Source: Hysterangium stoloniferum
Lineage: Eukaryota; Basidiomycota; Agaricomycetes; Hysterangiales; Hysterangiaceae
Direction of reading: 5' to 3'
Assembly: GCA_015178975.1 (NCBI GenBank)
Contig: WHVD01000030.1
Span: 372,001-436,000, forward strand
Length of the DNA stretch: 64,000 bases
In this document: piece after piece, positions 1 through 11,400 of the stretch
Position numbering within the stretch: position 1 is the first letter of the stretch
Layout of the letters: every line of letters starts with the position of its first letter
Program-made: the position numbers and the translations under genes
Notes under the pieces: generated by a model
What the model was told of the DNA's origin: nothing
The model's input: the letters and a program-made list of their open reading frames with translations, nothing else
The model's database searches: none

Positions 1-222
1 AGTGAAATAGCTATCTAAAGTAGAGTAGAGAGCTAAAACGAATAAAGAGAATTGACTGTTAAGTACGATTCTGAATGACTGCTCGAGTGTAGAAGAGATT
101 AATGAGAGAGTCAACTAACAGAGTAGCGCAGATGTAGTCCGTGCAGATTGAGTTGTAGATGGAGTTTCAACTGGTACTGCTCGAAACTCTGATTGCGTAG
201 ATAGTTAAAGCCTGTCTGTGAC
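1..222 (-). repeat. possible LTR fragment running off the left edge
   Basis: The stretch ends in CTGTGACA followed by a segment whose reverse complement reads as a purine-rich tract next to a TGTCACAG start. That is what the 3' LTR of a minus-strand element would show. Only one end is in the window, so a left boundary and TSD cannot be checked. No coding signal was seen in 1-490; 223-490 is AT-rich and unassigned. Confidence 0.25.
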
Positions 223-499
223 AGTCGAGATGATACCCCAATCACAACTTATGGGACACTAACTGGTGTCTGGGTAAGTCGTAGTTACAGGGTAAAAGTG
301 TCTGAGTTCTAACTACGGGCACTAGAATACATAAGTTTGGTGTGTATGTGCCCACAAGAGTCGATGTACCACATACATAGGTCATCAAACTAGTTATAAG
401 TGTATAATAAAATAAAGAGAAAGTAGAAATAATAATAGAAATATAGTATGAGCTCATCCAGACTATATTTCCTGAGTATATTTCACCATACCTCTCACA

Positions 500-2118
500 G
501 GTGGACATGTAGAAGAAGGCCAGTGGATGGGTTTTGATGATCGGAGCAAGGGAGGAAGAATTTACTGGCCAAAGAAAAAGTCAGTAACGGTCGAATGGAA
601 TCTGTGGTTCGCCAAGACAAATGCAAGGGCTCCAGATACACTTGATGGGCAGGATGATTTCCAGATTGAGTTACCCAGAGCCCAGGTCCAAGCTGACAAT
701 CCAATTGTCAAAAATTTGTCTACTCCTGATCCAAAACCTAAGGACTCACCACTTCCTGTGAAAAACCTCCACCAGAACCTGTCGCAGAATGCCCAAAGCA
801 TGTGCCTAAATCTGCACAACATGTCAAGGATATTCTTTCTGGTAAAGTGGTGGATAAGAAACCTACCCATGGGGTTCAGTTGCCAGATCCCAAGTCTCAA
901 AATGAGGGGGAGCAAGGTCTTCACATTGATGATGATGAAGATGATGATGTGGAGTATGGCATGCTTGTGGAGATGCGAGAGGTGGAGGCAAGTGAGCCAA
1001 GAACACTGGAGGAGGTGAAGCATTGTCCAGATTGGCCATTATGGGAGAAGGCAATTGAGGAGGAGCTACAAATGCTGAAAGACACAGGCACTTGGGAGTT
1101 GGTAGAAGTGCCTGTAGGTGCAAATGTTGTTGGGTCAAAGTGGGTTTTTCAGGAAAAGAAAGACATGGCCAGCAATGTCGTTCATTACAAGGCATGGCTA
1201 GTCACACAGGGATTTTCGCAAGTACCTGTGGTCGACTACTTTGATACCTACACTCCTGTCGCCAAGTTGGCATCCATCTGTGCAGTTCTGGCCATAGCTG
1301 CATGCCATGATATAGAGCTTAATCAGATTGACATCAAAGGTGCATATCTGAATGGAGAACTTACTGGTGACGAGGTTGTCTATATGTGTCAACCTCCCAG
1401 CTATTCCAAGCTGTCATTGTCATCTTCGAGGTTAGTTGCCAGGCTTTGGAAAACCTTATACAGTTTGAAGCAGAGTGGGTGACACTGGTACCACCGTTTT
1501 GGTTCAGATTCTGGTTGACGAGATGGGTTTCATCCAGTGCAATGTCGATCAAGCAGTGTTCTTCAAATGAGGGGGAAAAGCTGACAGTTGTTGTGGTACA
1601 CATGGATGATTGCACAATCGCAGCAATGTCAAAGTTGTTGGTGGTAGAGTTCAAGGAGGAGATTCGAAAGCACATTGAAATTTCAGATCTCAGCGAGCTA
1701 CACTGGTTGTTAGGCATCAAGTAAAGAGGGACTGTGGCACACGTACCCTATCCCTTTCACAATGCTTCTACATTGATGCAATCCTTCATTGATTTAACCT
1801 GGAGGATGTAAAGCTGATTTTGACACCTATGGACACCCATGTCCATCTCTCAACATCTCAAGCACCAGCTTCAATGGCAGATTTTGCATCCATGTGAGAT
1901 GTCCCATACTGAGGGGCCATTGGATCGTTGATGTACGTGGCACTGGCAATGCACCTGGATATCATGTTTGCAGTGACAGCACTCTTGAAGTTTTCCAGTA
2001 ACCCCAGTGTTGCTCATTGGGAAGCTGTGAAACAAGTATATCGTTATTTGAAGGGCATGAAAGAGTTGTGGTTGACTTACGGTGGTGAAGTGCGGGTGTT
2101 ATCTAGGTGTGGAGGATA
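500..2118 (+). pseudogene. Ty1/copia pol remnant (integrase tail, reverse transcriptase)
   Basis: This is a decayed copia polyprotein read in three frames. It starts inside the integrase C-terminal linker (GFDDRSKG, IYWPKKKSVTVE). RT follows with WVFQEKK, YKAWLVTQGFSQ, VDYFDTYTPVAKL, QIDIKGAYLNGEL and LYSLKQSG. After a frameshift near 1480 come VVVVHMDDCTIAA (the copia variant of the YVDD catalytic box), SELHWLLGIK, LSLSQ, FAVTALLKFSSNP and YRYLKGMKELWLTYGG. RNase H is missing. The element is truncated at about 2118, where AT-rich DNA begins. Stops and replacements such as ARPD to AMHLD are CpG transitions, so this is an old, dead copy. Protease and gag are not in the window. Confidence 0.9.
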
Positions 2119-2663
2119 ACCCAAAACTTTAAAAATTATTTATCCACTAAAGTATATATATTTATATTGTTTGTTGTAAAATTAATATTTAATCAAATTC
2201 AGTTGATTAGGTATCACTCTGAAGAATGCAAAAATATTAATATTTATCCTATATCTGACAAAATTTAGTCAAACAATTATCTGTAGGTTATTCTTTTGGA
2301 ATAAATTGCACAATGGGGATTGGTACCCCAGATAGTTCTGGTTAACTCTCTAAACCAACTAAATTTAAATTATATGAAATATATTTGAAAGTTTGCTTGT
2401 ATACAAGAGAATACATCATAACCCAAAGATTAAGTCATAACCCAAATAATATTGTTTAACCCAAATGATCTAGGTTAACCCAAATAATCTTGTGTAACTA
2501 TGTCATTTTTGTGTATTTTAAAAAGGCATGTATATTTTAAAGATGAAATTTCAGGTAATTAAATATAAACTCATAGAATAAGTTGTCATGGCCAGAAGGA
2601 ATAGTCTCACTTAGAAAATATGAGGATTATTCAGTGAAATTTTGTATATTCAATAAAGTGTGA
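2119..2663. other. AT-rich unidentified segment, left part
   Basis: This AT-rich block begins abruptly where the copia remnant stops. It contains five scattered copies of a TAACCCAAA motif between 2115 and 2500. No intact ORF is present. Removing the family-F LTR (2669-3661) makes it continuous with 3667-4559, because the TSD CCATC flanks that LTR. Identity is unknown; probably an older mobile element. Confidence 0.4.
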
Positions 2664-2668
2664 CCATC

Positions 2669-3661
2669 TGTTAAGTTCCCAAACAAATGCTCCACGGATA
2701 GTCCACGGAGGTTTCTCTGGTAACTATATTCCGAACACACACTTTCCGGGTAATAGTCCCACGGACTCCCCAGGTAATAGGTCCGGGCAATTTCTGGGAA
2801 TATTAGTAGTACAAGGGAGTGTTGTGTCAGAATAGTTACCAGAGAATGAATACGACTGAGATGGACTTGGCTTCAGCTTATAGGCTGTGCCCTCGTACAC
2901 TGGCGTCCATATTTCGAACTGACAGAATGCATGCAAGGAGATATAGATTCCGGAGTTCCTGTGGGAGTTCCAGGAATTGAGTGTGCAGACAGAGCAAGAG
3001 GACTAGAGACTGGGATTGAAGGGAAACTTGTTCAAGGGTCAAACTTGTTCAGGGGAAAACTAGTTCGAGATTGAAACTGGATTCTAAGTACATGAATATA
3101 GCAGACTTATATAGACTGTGAAATGTAATAATACCAAATCCGGTATTAATGAGAGGCAGAACTATTAAACATAAAATGAAACAAGTAAATACTAAACTGG
3201 GGATTAGGGATGGAACGGAACGGGAGCGGAGAACGAATCATGACAGGTCATTTAACCATAACTGGAGCAGGGCTCAGTTTAGAGGGGTTCTGGAAGTCTG
3301 GTCGGAGTCCGGTGGGTTTTCCGATGACTGGTGTGTGAGACACAGAGACAGATCATAACAGGAGCGGGGTTCTATGCTCTGTTAGAGGGGTTCCAGGAGT
3401 CCGGTCGGAGTCCGGTGACTGGTACATAAGACACAGAGTGTCGGATGTATGTAGGGTGGAGTCTGGAGTCCGAGGACTGGTGTATGAGACATAGAGGGTT
3501 AGGTGCAGACAGGTGGGGTGCGTATAGAGAGTCAGGCATAAACAAGTTGATGTGCGGGCTCTGGTGGGAACTCCGGTTGTAACTATACAATATAGAGGGT
3601 CAGGAACATGTAGGATGGGGTCCGGGGGCCCGGAGGCCGGCGGGTTTTCCGGTTCCTGACA
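2669..3661 (-). mobile_element. solo LTR, family F, TSD CCATC
   Basis: This 993-bp sequence begins TGTTAAGTTC and ends TTCCTGACA. CCATC occurs at 2664-2668 and again at 3662-3666, a perfect 5-bp TSD, so it is a solo LTR inserted in AT-rich DNA. The orientation is minus: the conserved hairpin module lies near the left end, which is the LTR 3' end. A second copy is at 58991-60046. Its U3 shares the ACCAAATCCGGTAT and GACAGGTCAT boxes with family A, so A and F are distant relatives. Confidence 0.9.
2862..2931 (-). ncRNA. conserved LTR hairpin module (family F copy)
   Basis: On the plus strand an ATGGAC box leads into GGCTTCAGCTTATAGGCTG and GCCCTCG, and ends at GTCCATATTTC. CAGC/GCTG closes a 6-nt loop and GGC pairs with the downstream GCC. 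ATGGAC pairs exactly with GTCCAT. The same core appears in families A, B and D with different but matching outer pairs. Function unknown; a structured R/U5 RNA element is the inference. Confidence 0.55.
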
Positions 3662-3666
3662 CCATC

Positions 3667-4559
3667 CTCCTACATTAATTTTTAAACATATTTGGAACAA
3701 AATATAAAATGTATGCCACATTCTCCTTATATTATCAACTTAAGTCTTTGAAAATTATTTAAAAAATTTTCAGCTTCTTCTCTATTTTCATAATTTTTTC
3801 TTTTTTTACCTTTAGCTTTTCTTTTACTTATGTCAGGTGATTTTCCAATATTTATTATACAAAGATAAACTTTTTTGGCAAATGATTTCATAATTTCTGT
3901 AATTTTAGAATTATGGAGATTGTATTCACAAAATACTCATAGTTAGTTATTGAATACATGCACTTTCATTTTACCTCATGGAATATTTTTATTATATTGT
4001 ATCAAAATATTCCACTTTTTTTCTGAAATTGTATTAACAATTATATAATTTAAAAAATTTGCAGCCAAATGCTAATGACAGTTAGAAATAACAAACACAG
4101 AAATAACAAAGTAGTCTCTTCCACCAACCAGAAGATGTTGGAACTTCTTCAACTCTTTCAACTTTCTCTTCAACTGGGTATTCATCTAACCTTTTTCTGA
4201 AGGATATAAACACCTCAAGAATGAGTTTATCTACAATAGCCATGTTATGATGAGTAAATACTGCATTGTACATTGGGATCCCATTATCATATGACCTTAG
4301 AGGGATTGGTTCAAGCCCTACAAACTTGTAATGTCCCATTTCAGATAAGAATGGAAAATCAACCTTATCCTGAAATTTCTATGGAGGACTTAGTCCCAAA
4401 TCATCATAATTGATGTAGTAGATTTTTTCCTTAGGGCCATCAATTGGCATCTGAACATGTTGTGGAACAAAAGGGTTTGGTTCCCTAGTTCTGATAATTG
4501 TTACCATTTTTTTGGGCACATAAGAGCTATAAGCAGGAGGAATAAGGAGTGAGGTCAAA
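3667..4559 (-). pseudogene. AT-rich element remnant with coding traces, unidentified
   Basis: The AT-rich block continues here after the F LTR. On the minus strand two protein-like stretches can be read. One lies around 3680-3840 and is lysine/arginine-rich (KRKAKGKKRKNYENREEAE). A longer one at 4082-4559 contains EPNPFVPQHVQMPIDGPKEK, IYYINYDDLGLS, MGHYKFVGLEPIPLRSYDNG and AVFTHHNMAIVDKLI, broken by one stop near 4380. I do not recognise the family; it does not resemble gypsy, copia or Tc1 proteins. A DNA-transposon remnant is possible but unproven. Confidence 0.4.
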
Positions 4560-4792
4560 GAAGTTGTTAAGAACAGAAACTGACAGATGTCGGTAGACCG
4601 ACGGGGACTGAACGGAAGGACTTGGCTTCAGCTTATGTGCTGCGCCCTTGCAAGTTACCGTCAGGTATCCTTAAATTTCAGGCAGGTGGAAACTAGTCCT
4701 GTCAAGTAAACCTCTCAGTAAACTACTGATCGAAAACTGAAGGATAAGTTGAGGGTTGGGCTGAGGGGTCAGAGACCAAGAGTTGGAGACTG

Positions 4793-4880
4793 AGAGAGTT
4801 GGAGACTGAGAGAGTTGGAGACTGAGAGAGTTGGAGACTGAGAGAGTTGGAGACTGAGAGAGTCAGAGACTGAGAGTCAG
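4793..4880. repeat. 16-bp minisatellite inside LTR B
   Basis: About five tandem copies of AGTTGGAGACTGAGAG. The inverted LTR carries a 14-bp version (CTCTCAGTCTCCGA) at 5796-5867 and 6186-6335, and the copy at 63167-63962 has about three units near 63367. Copy number therefore varies strongly between members of the family. Confidence 0.9.
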
Positions 4881-5867
4881 AAATTAGAGGTTGAAGTCGT
4901 AAATGTAGGTTGAATTGTAAATCGGATGGAGTCGGAATGTGGTGGTCGTGAATAGATAATGGAGTCGGAAATTAGAGGGGTATCTAAGTTGATCTAAGTC
5001 AATATTCTGATTGTCTAGTAACTACATTTACAGCAGGTCTATATAAGAGTTATTGGCATCTAGAAACTACTAACTAAGGGAAGAGTGGAAACACTATTTG
5101 ACAAATAGACTTGACTAGAAACTGGAAGGTTACGATAAGATTGGAAGCCGAGATTTAGCCAAGAGCAGGATTATGAGAAAAGGGAATAGTCCACGGGCTA
5201 CAAGTGTTACAACTGTGTCGTAACCCATGTCGCAACCCGATGGTCTCCGAGAATACTACCATCTATCAATGTTCCAAGTTATTGATCAGGTCATCATTTC
5301 AGCAACCTTCAGAACACTGACACTGATGTATACCTTCGTGGCGATCAAACCTCATTTATGCCCCTGTCAAAATATACTTGTACCATCTGGTTAGGCTTTG
5401 ATACATCCCTTTTCATTATGATGATCCATTTTACTCTATGTTTCACATATGCCCATATATACTTGTAGCCCATGGACTATTATTCCCTTTTCTCGTAATC
5501 CCGCTCTCGGCTAAATCTCGGCTTCTGATCTTATTGTAACCTTCCGGTTTCTAGTCAAGTCTATTTGTCAAATAGTGTTTCCACTCTTCCCTTAGTTAGT
5601 AGTTTCTAGACGCCGATAACTCATATATAAGACCTGCTGTAATGTAACTACTAGTCAATCAGAATATCGACTTAGATCAACTTAGATACCCCTCTAATTT
5701 CTGACTCCATTATCTATTCATGACCACGACATTCCGACTCCATCCGATTTATGATCCAACCTCATTTACAACTTCCACCTCTAATCTCCGACTCCCTCAG
5801 TCTCTGACTCTCAGTCTCCAACTCTCAGTCTCCAACTCTCAGTCTCCAACTCTCAGTCTCCGACTCT

Positions 5868-6185
5868 ATAAGGGCAACCCTAGTAGTGGAAATCACACTG
5901 ATAGAGGAATCCAAAGTATATATAAGTATCTAAATACAAGATAACTATCTACTCACCTGATAGAGGAATCCAAAGAGAAAAGTCTAAGGAAACTCTATCA
6001 GGTGTGACACGTCAACTATACAGTGCACAATGCATTTTCCCACACCTTAAGCACCCACACGCATCCACTCAATATACCCTACAAAGAATGAGGTGTTCTA
6101 CTCTACAATGGTGAGATAATAAAAGGGAATAAACAGTAGAGTATAATCTGGGGGATATTGGGTGTGAATGACTTGTCCCTTTACA
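5868..6185. mobile_element. 318-bp insertion with short terminal inverted repeats
   Basis: It interrupts the 14-bp tandem array exactly in phase. GACTCT occurs at 5862-5867 and again at 6186-6191, compatible with a 5-6 bp TSD although it also matches the repeat unit. Ends are TATAAGGGCAA and TTGTCCCTTTACA, an imperfect inverted repeat. There is no coding capacity. A non-autonomous DNA transposon (MITE-like) is the simplest reading. Confidence 0.5.
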
Positions 6186-6335
6186 GACTCTCAGTCTCCG
6201 ACTCTCAGTCTCCGACTCTCAGTCTCCGACTCTCAGTCTCCGACTCTCAGTCTCCGACTCTCAGTCTCTGACTCTCAGTCTCCGACTCTCAGTCTCTGAC
6301 TCTCAGTCTCCGACTCTCAGTCTCCGACTCTTGGT
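6186..6335. repeat. 14-bp minisatellite (right part of the split array)
   Basis: Tandem CTCTCAGTCTCCGA units, with occasional CpG-to-TpG variants. The array was one block with 5796-5867 before the 318-bp insertion. Confidence 0.9.
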
Positions 6336-6439
6336 CTTCGACCCTCAGCCCAACCCTCGACTTATCCTTTGGTTTCCGATCGGTAGTTTACCAAGAGGTT
6401 TACTTGACAGGACTAGTTTCTGCCCTCCTGAAATTTAAG

Positions 6440-6494
6440 GACACCCAACAGTAACTTGCAAGGGCGCAGCACATAAGCTGAAGCCAAGTCCTTC
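6440..6494 (+). ncRNA. conserved LTR hairpin module (family B copy)
   Basis: In transcribed orientation AAGGAC at about 6438-6443 pairs with GTCCTT at about 6490-6495. They enclose CTTGCAAGGGCGCAGC and ATAAGCTGAAGCCAAG, with the CAGC/GCTG hairpin and an outer CTTG/CAAG pairing. It lies ~55 bp from the LTR 3' end. Confidence 0.55.
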
Positions 6495-6849
6495 CATTTG
6501 GTCCCCGTCAGTCTGCTGACATCTGTCAGTTTCTGTTCTTAACAACAAGTATATATGGGCATGTGTGAAACATAGAGTAAAACAGATCGTCATAATGAAA
6601 AGGGATGTATCAAAGCATAACCAGATGGTACGAGTATATTTTGACAGGGGCATAAATGGGGTTTGATTGCCATGAAGGTATACATCAGTGTCAGTGTTCC
6701 GAAGGTTGCCAAAATGATGACTTGATCAATAACTTGGAACATCGATAGACGGCAGTATTCTTGGGGACCATCAGATTGCGACACGGTTATGACACGGTCG
6801 TAACAGAAGTAGACATCTTGATCTGTAATGATTGTAGAATGATATGTGC

Positions 6850-7037
6850 TTATATCCTCCGCCTCCTCCAGTCATCATTGACAGAGAACCCAAGTTTGAA
6901 ATCTCACAGATTTTAGATTCAAAAATTGACAAGTGTTGATGCACTTGTAAACTGCTTTACTTGGTCAAGTGGGTGGGTTACGAGGGCACCGATGAAGAAA
7001 CTTCATGGATTTTGGCCACGGAACTCGGTAATGCCAC
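6850..7037 (+). pseudogene. family-A gypsy integrase tail: chromodomain, first part
   Basis: This reads PPPPPVIIDREPKFEISQIL, then YLVKWVGYEGTDEETSWI and ATELGNA. That is the proline-rich linker and chromodomain that end Ty3/gypsy chromovirus integrases. The frame is interrupted by the family-C element, whose TSD GCCAC (7033-7037 and 13833-13837) lets it resume exactly at 13833. The upstream pol of this host element is not in the window: the sequence left of about 6811 belongs to something else. Confidence 0.8.
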
Positions 7038-7466
7038 TGTCATGAATCAAATATTCTTCAATAAAGTCGAATAATATTCTACAAATCGAATTCGGAAGCC
7101 TCATTTGACGAAGTATATATTCGCCCTGTCGATGAAGTAAGAGGCTATTACCAGTCGCGAGTATTCACGGAAGTGTTTGTCGAAGAGTTACGACAAGATA
7201 GATTACTAATATCACTAATATACAGATATTTCGACTGACTTCCCTCGCTCCTTTCGTAGCCCTTTTATGCTTTTCGTTGTATCGTTATGACTATGTTATG
7301 AACTAATTATGAAATCATATATGATGTCGAAATGAGACATGTCGAAAGAGATTCAATGGTGTCAAATAATGTTCGGTTTGTCGAGTCGAATTTGATAGGT
7401 TGAAGAGTTGTCGAAAGTTACCTTTGATTGTTTGTGACAATATTGTGACATGTGACAGTTGTGACA
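7038..7466 (-). repeat. 3' LTR of the family-C element
   Basis: 429 bp, TGTCATGAATC to GTTGTGACA. It pairs with 13404-13832. Differences between the two LTRs are CACG/CATG, TCGA/TCAA and TCGA/TTGA type changes distributed over both copies, as expected from deamination after insertion. Confidence 0.95.
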
Positions 7467-7485
7467 GTATCCTCCCTTTGTGACC
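7467..7485 (-). promoter_or_regulatory. polypurine tract of the family-C element
   Basis: On the minus strand CACAAAGGGAGGATAC abuts the 3' LTR. Families A (15277-15292), D (38587-38596) and B (63963 onward) have similar G-runs ending in GTAC or ATAC at the same place. These are plus-strand primer sites for reverse transcription. Confidence 0.8.
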
Positions 7486-7552
7486 GAGCCCACGAGGTCG
7501 GAGTTTGAAAAGTTTTCATCGTCTATTTTCGTATTTTTCCATCAATGTCTGA

Positions 7553-8305
7553 CATAGAAGTTGATCAACTCAAATCAGAATCCAAGTTTTTGGGTTTCGA
7601 GGATAAAGAGATAGGTGTTGATGCAGTTGGTAAGTGGTTTCTGGGAGTTAATAAGGCAACTTGTAAAGGAATTGGGATGCAATGGGAATTTGAGGCAAAA
7701 TCAGAGAATTCGTAATTTTTCGGTTTTGTCGAATTCTTGTCAAATTTTGCTAATTCATTTTTTCTAGTTGCACAATGTGTTTCAATACGAATTTCGTGTG
7801 CAAGAAAAGTAACGCGTGGTCGAATTGCGATTGGTGCAATCGATTGCATCAGGCTTGTTACTGGACCGTAAATAGGCCAGCCGGAAAACCGTGTCGTAAC
7901 CGAAAAAAGAGTCGAAATGTCATCGAAGAATCGGAAGATGAAAACGAAAATGGTAGTCCAGGAATTCGAAAGCTTGGGCAAAGGAAAAATAGTCGTCACA
8001 AGGTTATGTCAAGAATGTCGAATTTTTCGAGACGGTCGAGAAGGTCAAAACATCGGTCGGACAAAGACTTGGAAAAAGAGATAAAATCGATTGGCAAAAG
8101 AATGTCGAAATTAGAAGATACTGTGGAAGATTTGATTGGTGAGGTTAAAGCGTTCAGGAAGGATTTTTCGGTTTTGTCAAAGAGATTGGTCGAAAGTGGC
8201 GATTTTAGTGAAGAGACTGACATTAGTGTGAATAGTGGAAGATTTAGGGGGGCATGGTTGGATAAGGTGGCAGAATTGAGAGAGGAAGGGATTGAAGATT
8301 TGTAG
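7553..8305 (+). CDS. antisense accessory ORF of family C, Zn2Cys6-like
   Basis: This ORF lies between the end of pol (8407) and the 3' LTR and is transcribed toward pol. The main exon (about 7772-8305) opens with six cysteines in the pattern CX2CX6CX8CX2CX6C; the first two precede the ATG at 7775. Next come a basic serine/arginine-rich stretch (about residues 40-95) and a predicted coiled coil (about 100-140: EIKSIGKRMSKLEDTVEDLI). The C-terminus is acidic. A TTTTTTCTAG acceptor directly precedes the cysteine cluster, and a candidate first exon begins at ATG 7553 with a GTAAGT donor at 7630. The reading phase of that join does not fit as it stands, so the N-terminus is unsettled. The cysteine spacing matches fungal binuclear zinc-cluster DNA-binding proteins; DNA binding is inference. 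Confidence 0.6.
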
Positions 8306-8406
8306 ATACATTTTGATATAATTGATGTTTTTGCGTTTTGATGTGTTTTTCAGTTTTGTCAAATAGATGTCGAAATAAGTGTCGAAAGATAGTTGAATGA
8401 AAATTT

Positions 8407-11400
8407 TAGTGTCGTGGAAGGTTCGGATATTTTTGATGAAATTCTTCGATAAGGTCGAAAGCATGTTCGAGATCTTGAGATCCTAACCACGAAGTTTCTT
8501 CATCTGTTCGTTCGTAACCTAACCAAGCAACTAAATATCGTAATGAATCTTTATATCTTTTATCGAATTTTGAATCTAAAATTTCTCGAATTTCATATTC
8601 GGGTTCTTCTTCAACATAAATTGGTGGAGGAGGAGGTTGCTTTCAATTTGGGAAAGTATTGGGATAAAATGGTTCTAACATTGAGACGTGAAAGACGGGA
8701 TGAATTCCTTTGAGATGATTGGGGAGTTTTAATGTATATGAATGAGATCCTGGTCGAGCAATGATTTCGAATGGGCCTAATAATTTTTCCCAATAATTTT
8801 TTCGATGGTCGAGTCGTTCGAATAAAGTCGGATCGTACAAAGACTTGAGAATGGATCGGAAAGTCGAAAGATTCTTTTTGATGTATGTCGGAATATTTTT
8901 GATAACATATTTGTGCTTTCTGGATATTTGATTTGAGATGTTTATGTAAAGCTTTGAGGTCTGTCGTATAATCACGAGCTAGGGCGGAAGCTAGATCTTT
9001 TTCAGGGTGAATTTCTAACAATGGATGATAACCTTTATTAGCAAAAAATGGCGTTTCACCAGTTGTTTCGGAAGGTGCATTGTTGTAAGCAAATTCGGCT
9101 AAAGGAAGTAATTCGGCCCAATTGTCTTGTTGATAATTGGAATATATTCGTAAATATTGTTCAAGGGTTTGATTGACTTGTTCGGTTTGTCCATCGCCTT
9201 CAGGATGATATCCCGACGTGAAATGTAATTTCATGTCGAGTGCTGTCCCGAGAGATCGAAAGAAATGCGATATGAATTCAGATCCTCGATCGGAAGTTAC
9301 ATGACTGGGGACTCCATGCTTTGAAAAGACATGTAATACGAAAAGTCGAGCGAGTTCGGGGGTGTTGATCATAGTATAAGTTGGAAGGAATATTGCTTGT
9401 TTCAATAGTCGATCAACAATTACGAGTATTGAGTCGTAACCATTCGAGATCGGTAATTGTTCAATAAAGTCCATCGAGATTGAATGCCATGGTTGAAGAG
9501 GGATCAGAAGTTGCTTAAGTAATCCAACGGGTCGATGTCGTGGAGTTTTCAATTTTGTACACATTACACATGATCGAATAAAATCTTGAATATCCTGTCG
9601 GAGTCATGGCCAAAAGAAATCTCGATATATTGTTCGATACATTTTCGTTTGACCGAAATGGCCTGCGGTAATATGATCATGTCATGATTGAAGAACTCGA
9701 AGTCGGAGAGTTTGATAATTGGGAACGTAAATTCTGTTTCGGAAACATAAAAAGTCTTGTTCATTCTTTTGCCAATCTTCTTCGGTACCGTCGGAAATCT
9801 GTCGAATCTTGTCGAGAGTAAATTAATCTTCTTTTTGAGCTTTGAATATATCTTTCAATAGTTGATCTGTATCCATAATGAGAGTAGCTTTTCTCGCTAT
9901 TGGAAGATAATATGTTGCACGCAAGGAAGCTTGAATTTGCTCATTCGTAAATACCAGTCGAAGATTAGTCGGATTCTTTTTCGAGTAGTCGGGTTCATTT
10001 GGATAAACGTCATTTCTTCTGGAAAGAACATCTGTTTTCAAATTTAGTTTTCCCGGTCGAAATCGAATAATCAAATTAAAGGTTGATAAATATTCTGCCC
10101 ATCGAGCTTGTCGTCGAGACAAAATTCAAGTTGTCGCAAAATATTCGAGGTTCTTGTGATCCGTTAAAACTTCAATTGGTTCTTTTGTTCCTTCGAAATA
10201 ATGTCGCCAAATTTTGAAAGATTCGAATATTGCCAATAATTCTTTATCGTAAGTGTCGTAATTGATTTCGGAGGTCAAAAGAGTTCTTGAATGATAAGCA
10301 ACTGGATGAATCTCGTTATTGGGAGTTTGCATAGAAAATATTGAAGCTATAGCATGATCAGAAGCATCAGTTTCGAGTATAGGTTTATAGTCTGGATTCC
10401 AATGAATTAAAATCGGAGCTGTAGTAAATTCTTTTTTCAAATAGTTAAATGCATGTCGACATTTTTCGTCAAAATGCCATTGAACCTTTTTTCGAGTAAG
10501 TCGAGTCAACGGTAAAACGATTTCAGAATAGCTTGGAATAAATCTTCGATAGAAATTCGTGAATCCTAAAAATGATTGAATGTCGCGGACTTTTTGTGGT
10601 TCAGGCCAGTCTTGATTTTTTCTTCGTCCATATGTATATACGCCTTGAGGAGAAATAACATATCCTAGAAACTCGACACTGGTTTTGTGAAATTCGCATT
10701 TTTCGGGTTTTGCAAATAATCGATTTTGTCGAAGCCGTCGAAGAACTTCTCGAACTTGTCATAAATGTTCTTCGAGATTGTCGGAAAATATTAGTATGTC
10801 ATCCAGATAGATAATTACCCAAATATCAAGTAAATCTGAAAATATTTCATTCATTAATTGTTGAAAGGTTGCTGGAGCGTTGCATAGTCCAAAAGGCATA
10901 ACCAAATATTCAAAAGATCCATATCGAGTCTGAAAGGCTGTTTTCCACTCATCTCCTGGAGCAATCCTAACTAAATTATAGGCGCCTCGGAGATCGATTT
11001 TCGTAAAATATTTCACCGTTCGAAGTCGATCCAAAAGATCAGGAATTAAAGGAAGTGGATATCGGTTTTTTCACGTAATTTTATTTAGTCCTCGATAGTC
11101 AATGCAAAGTCGTAGGCTTCCGTCCTTTTTCTTAACGAATAAAATCGGTGCGCCGGCGGGAGATTGCGATGATCGAATAAACTTTTTCGAAAGGTTCTCT
11201 TGAAGATATTCTCGTAGCACTTGAAGTTCTGTCTCAGATAATGAATAGATCGGACCCATAGGTGGAATAGTTCCTTCTTCTAATGGGATAGTGTGATCAT
11301 AACTTCAATGTTCAGGTAGAGCTTCAGCTTCTTTTTTGTCGAAAACATCCGAGAAGTCGGAATATTCAGTCGGAACGTTTGGTATGTCGAATGAAGTCGA

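Larger units (their letters stand above)
5205..6544 (+). mobile_element. solo LTR, family B (plus), nested in LTR B
   Basis: The copy runs TGTTACAACTG to TTCTTAACA. ACAAG is duplicated at 5200-5204 and 6545-6549. Uninterrupted B copies elsewhere (61932 and 63697) read straight through this point, which confirms the insertion. It contains the 14-bp minisatellite, itself split by a 318-bp insertion at 5868-6185. Without that insertion the LTR is about 1.02 kb. Confidence 0.9.
4565..6805 (-). mobile_element. solo LTR, family B (minus), split by a second B LTR
   Basis: The outer LTR runs TGTTAAGAAC to CGTAACA and is flanked by GAAGT at 4560-4564 and 6806-6810. It is interrupted at 5204/6545 by an LTR of the same family in the opposite orientation. 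Without that insertion it is about 900 bp. Its left arm (4565-5204) and the nested copy form a long inverted repeat. It sits at the junction between the unidentified AT-rich ORF and the family-A chromodomain remnant. Confidence 0.9.

Noticed and set aside
2400-2500. TAACCCAAA repeats as a telomere-like array
   Set aside because: Copies are scattered, not tandem, and do not match TTAGGG-type units.
2862-2895. LTR hairpin as a hammerhead ribozyme or tRNA-derived SINE
   Set aside because: No CTGATGA/GAAA core in the right arrangement and no A/B box pair; always inside LTRs, never at independent insertion ends.
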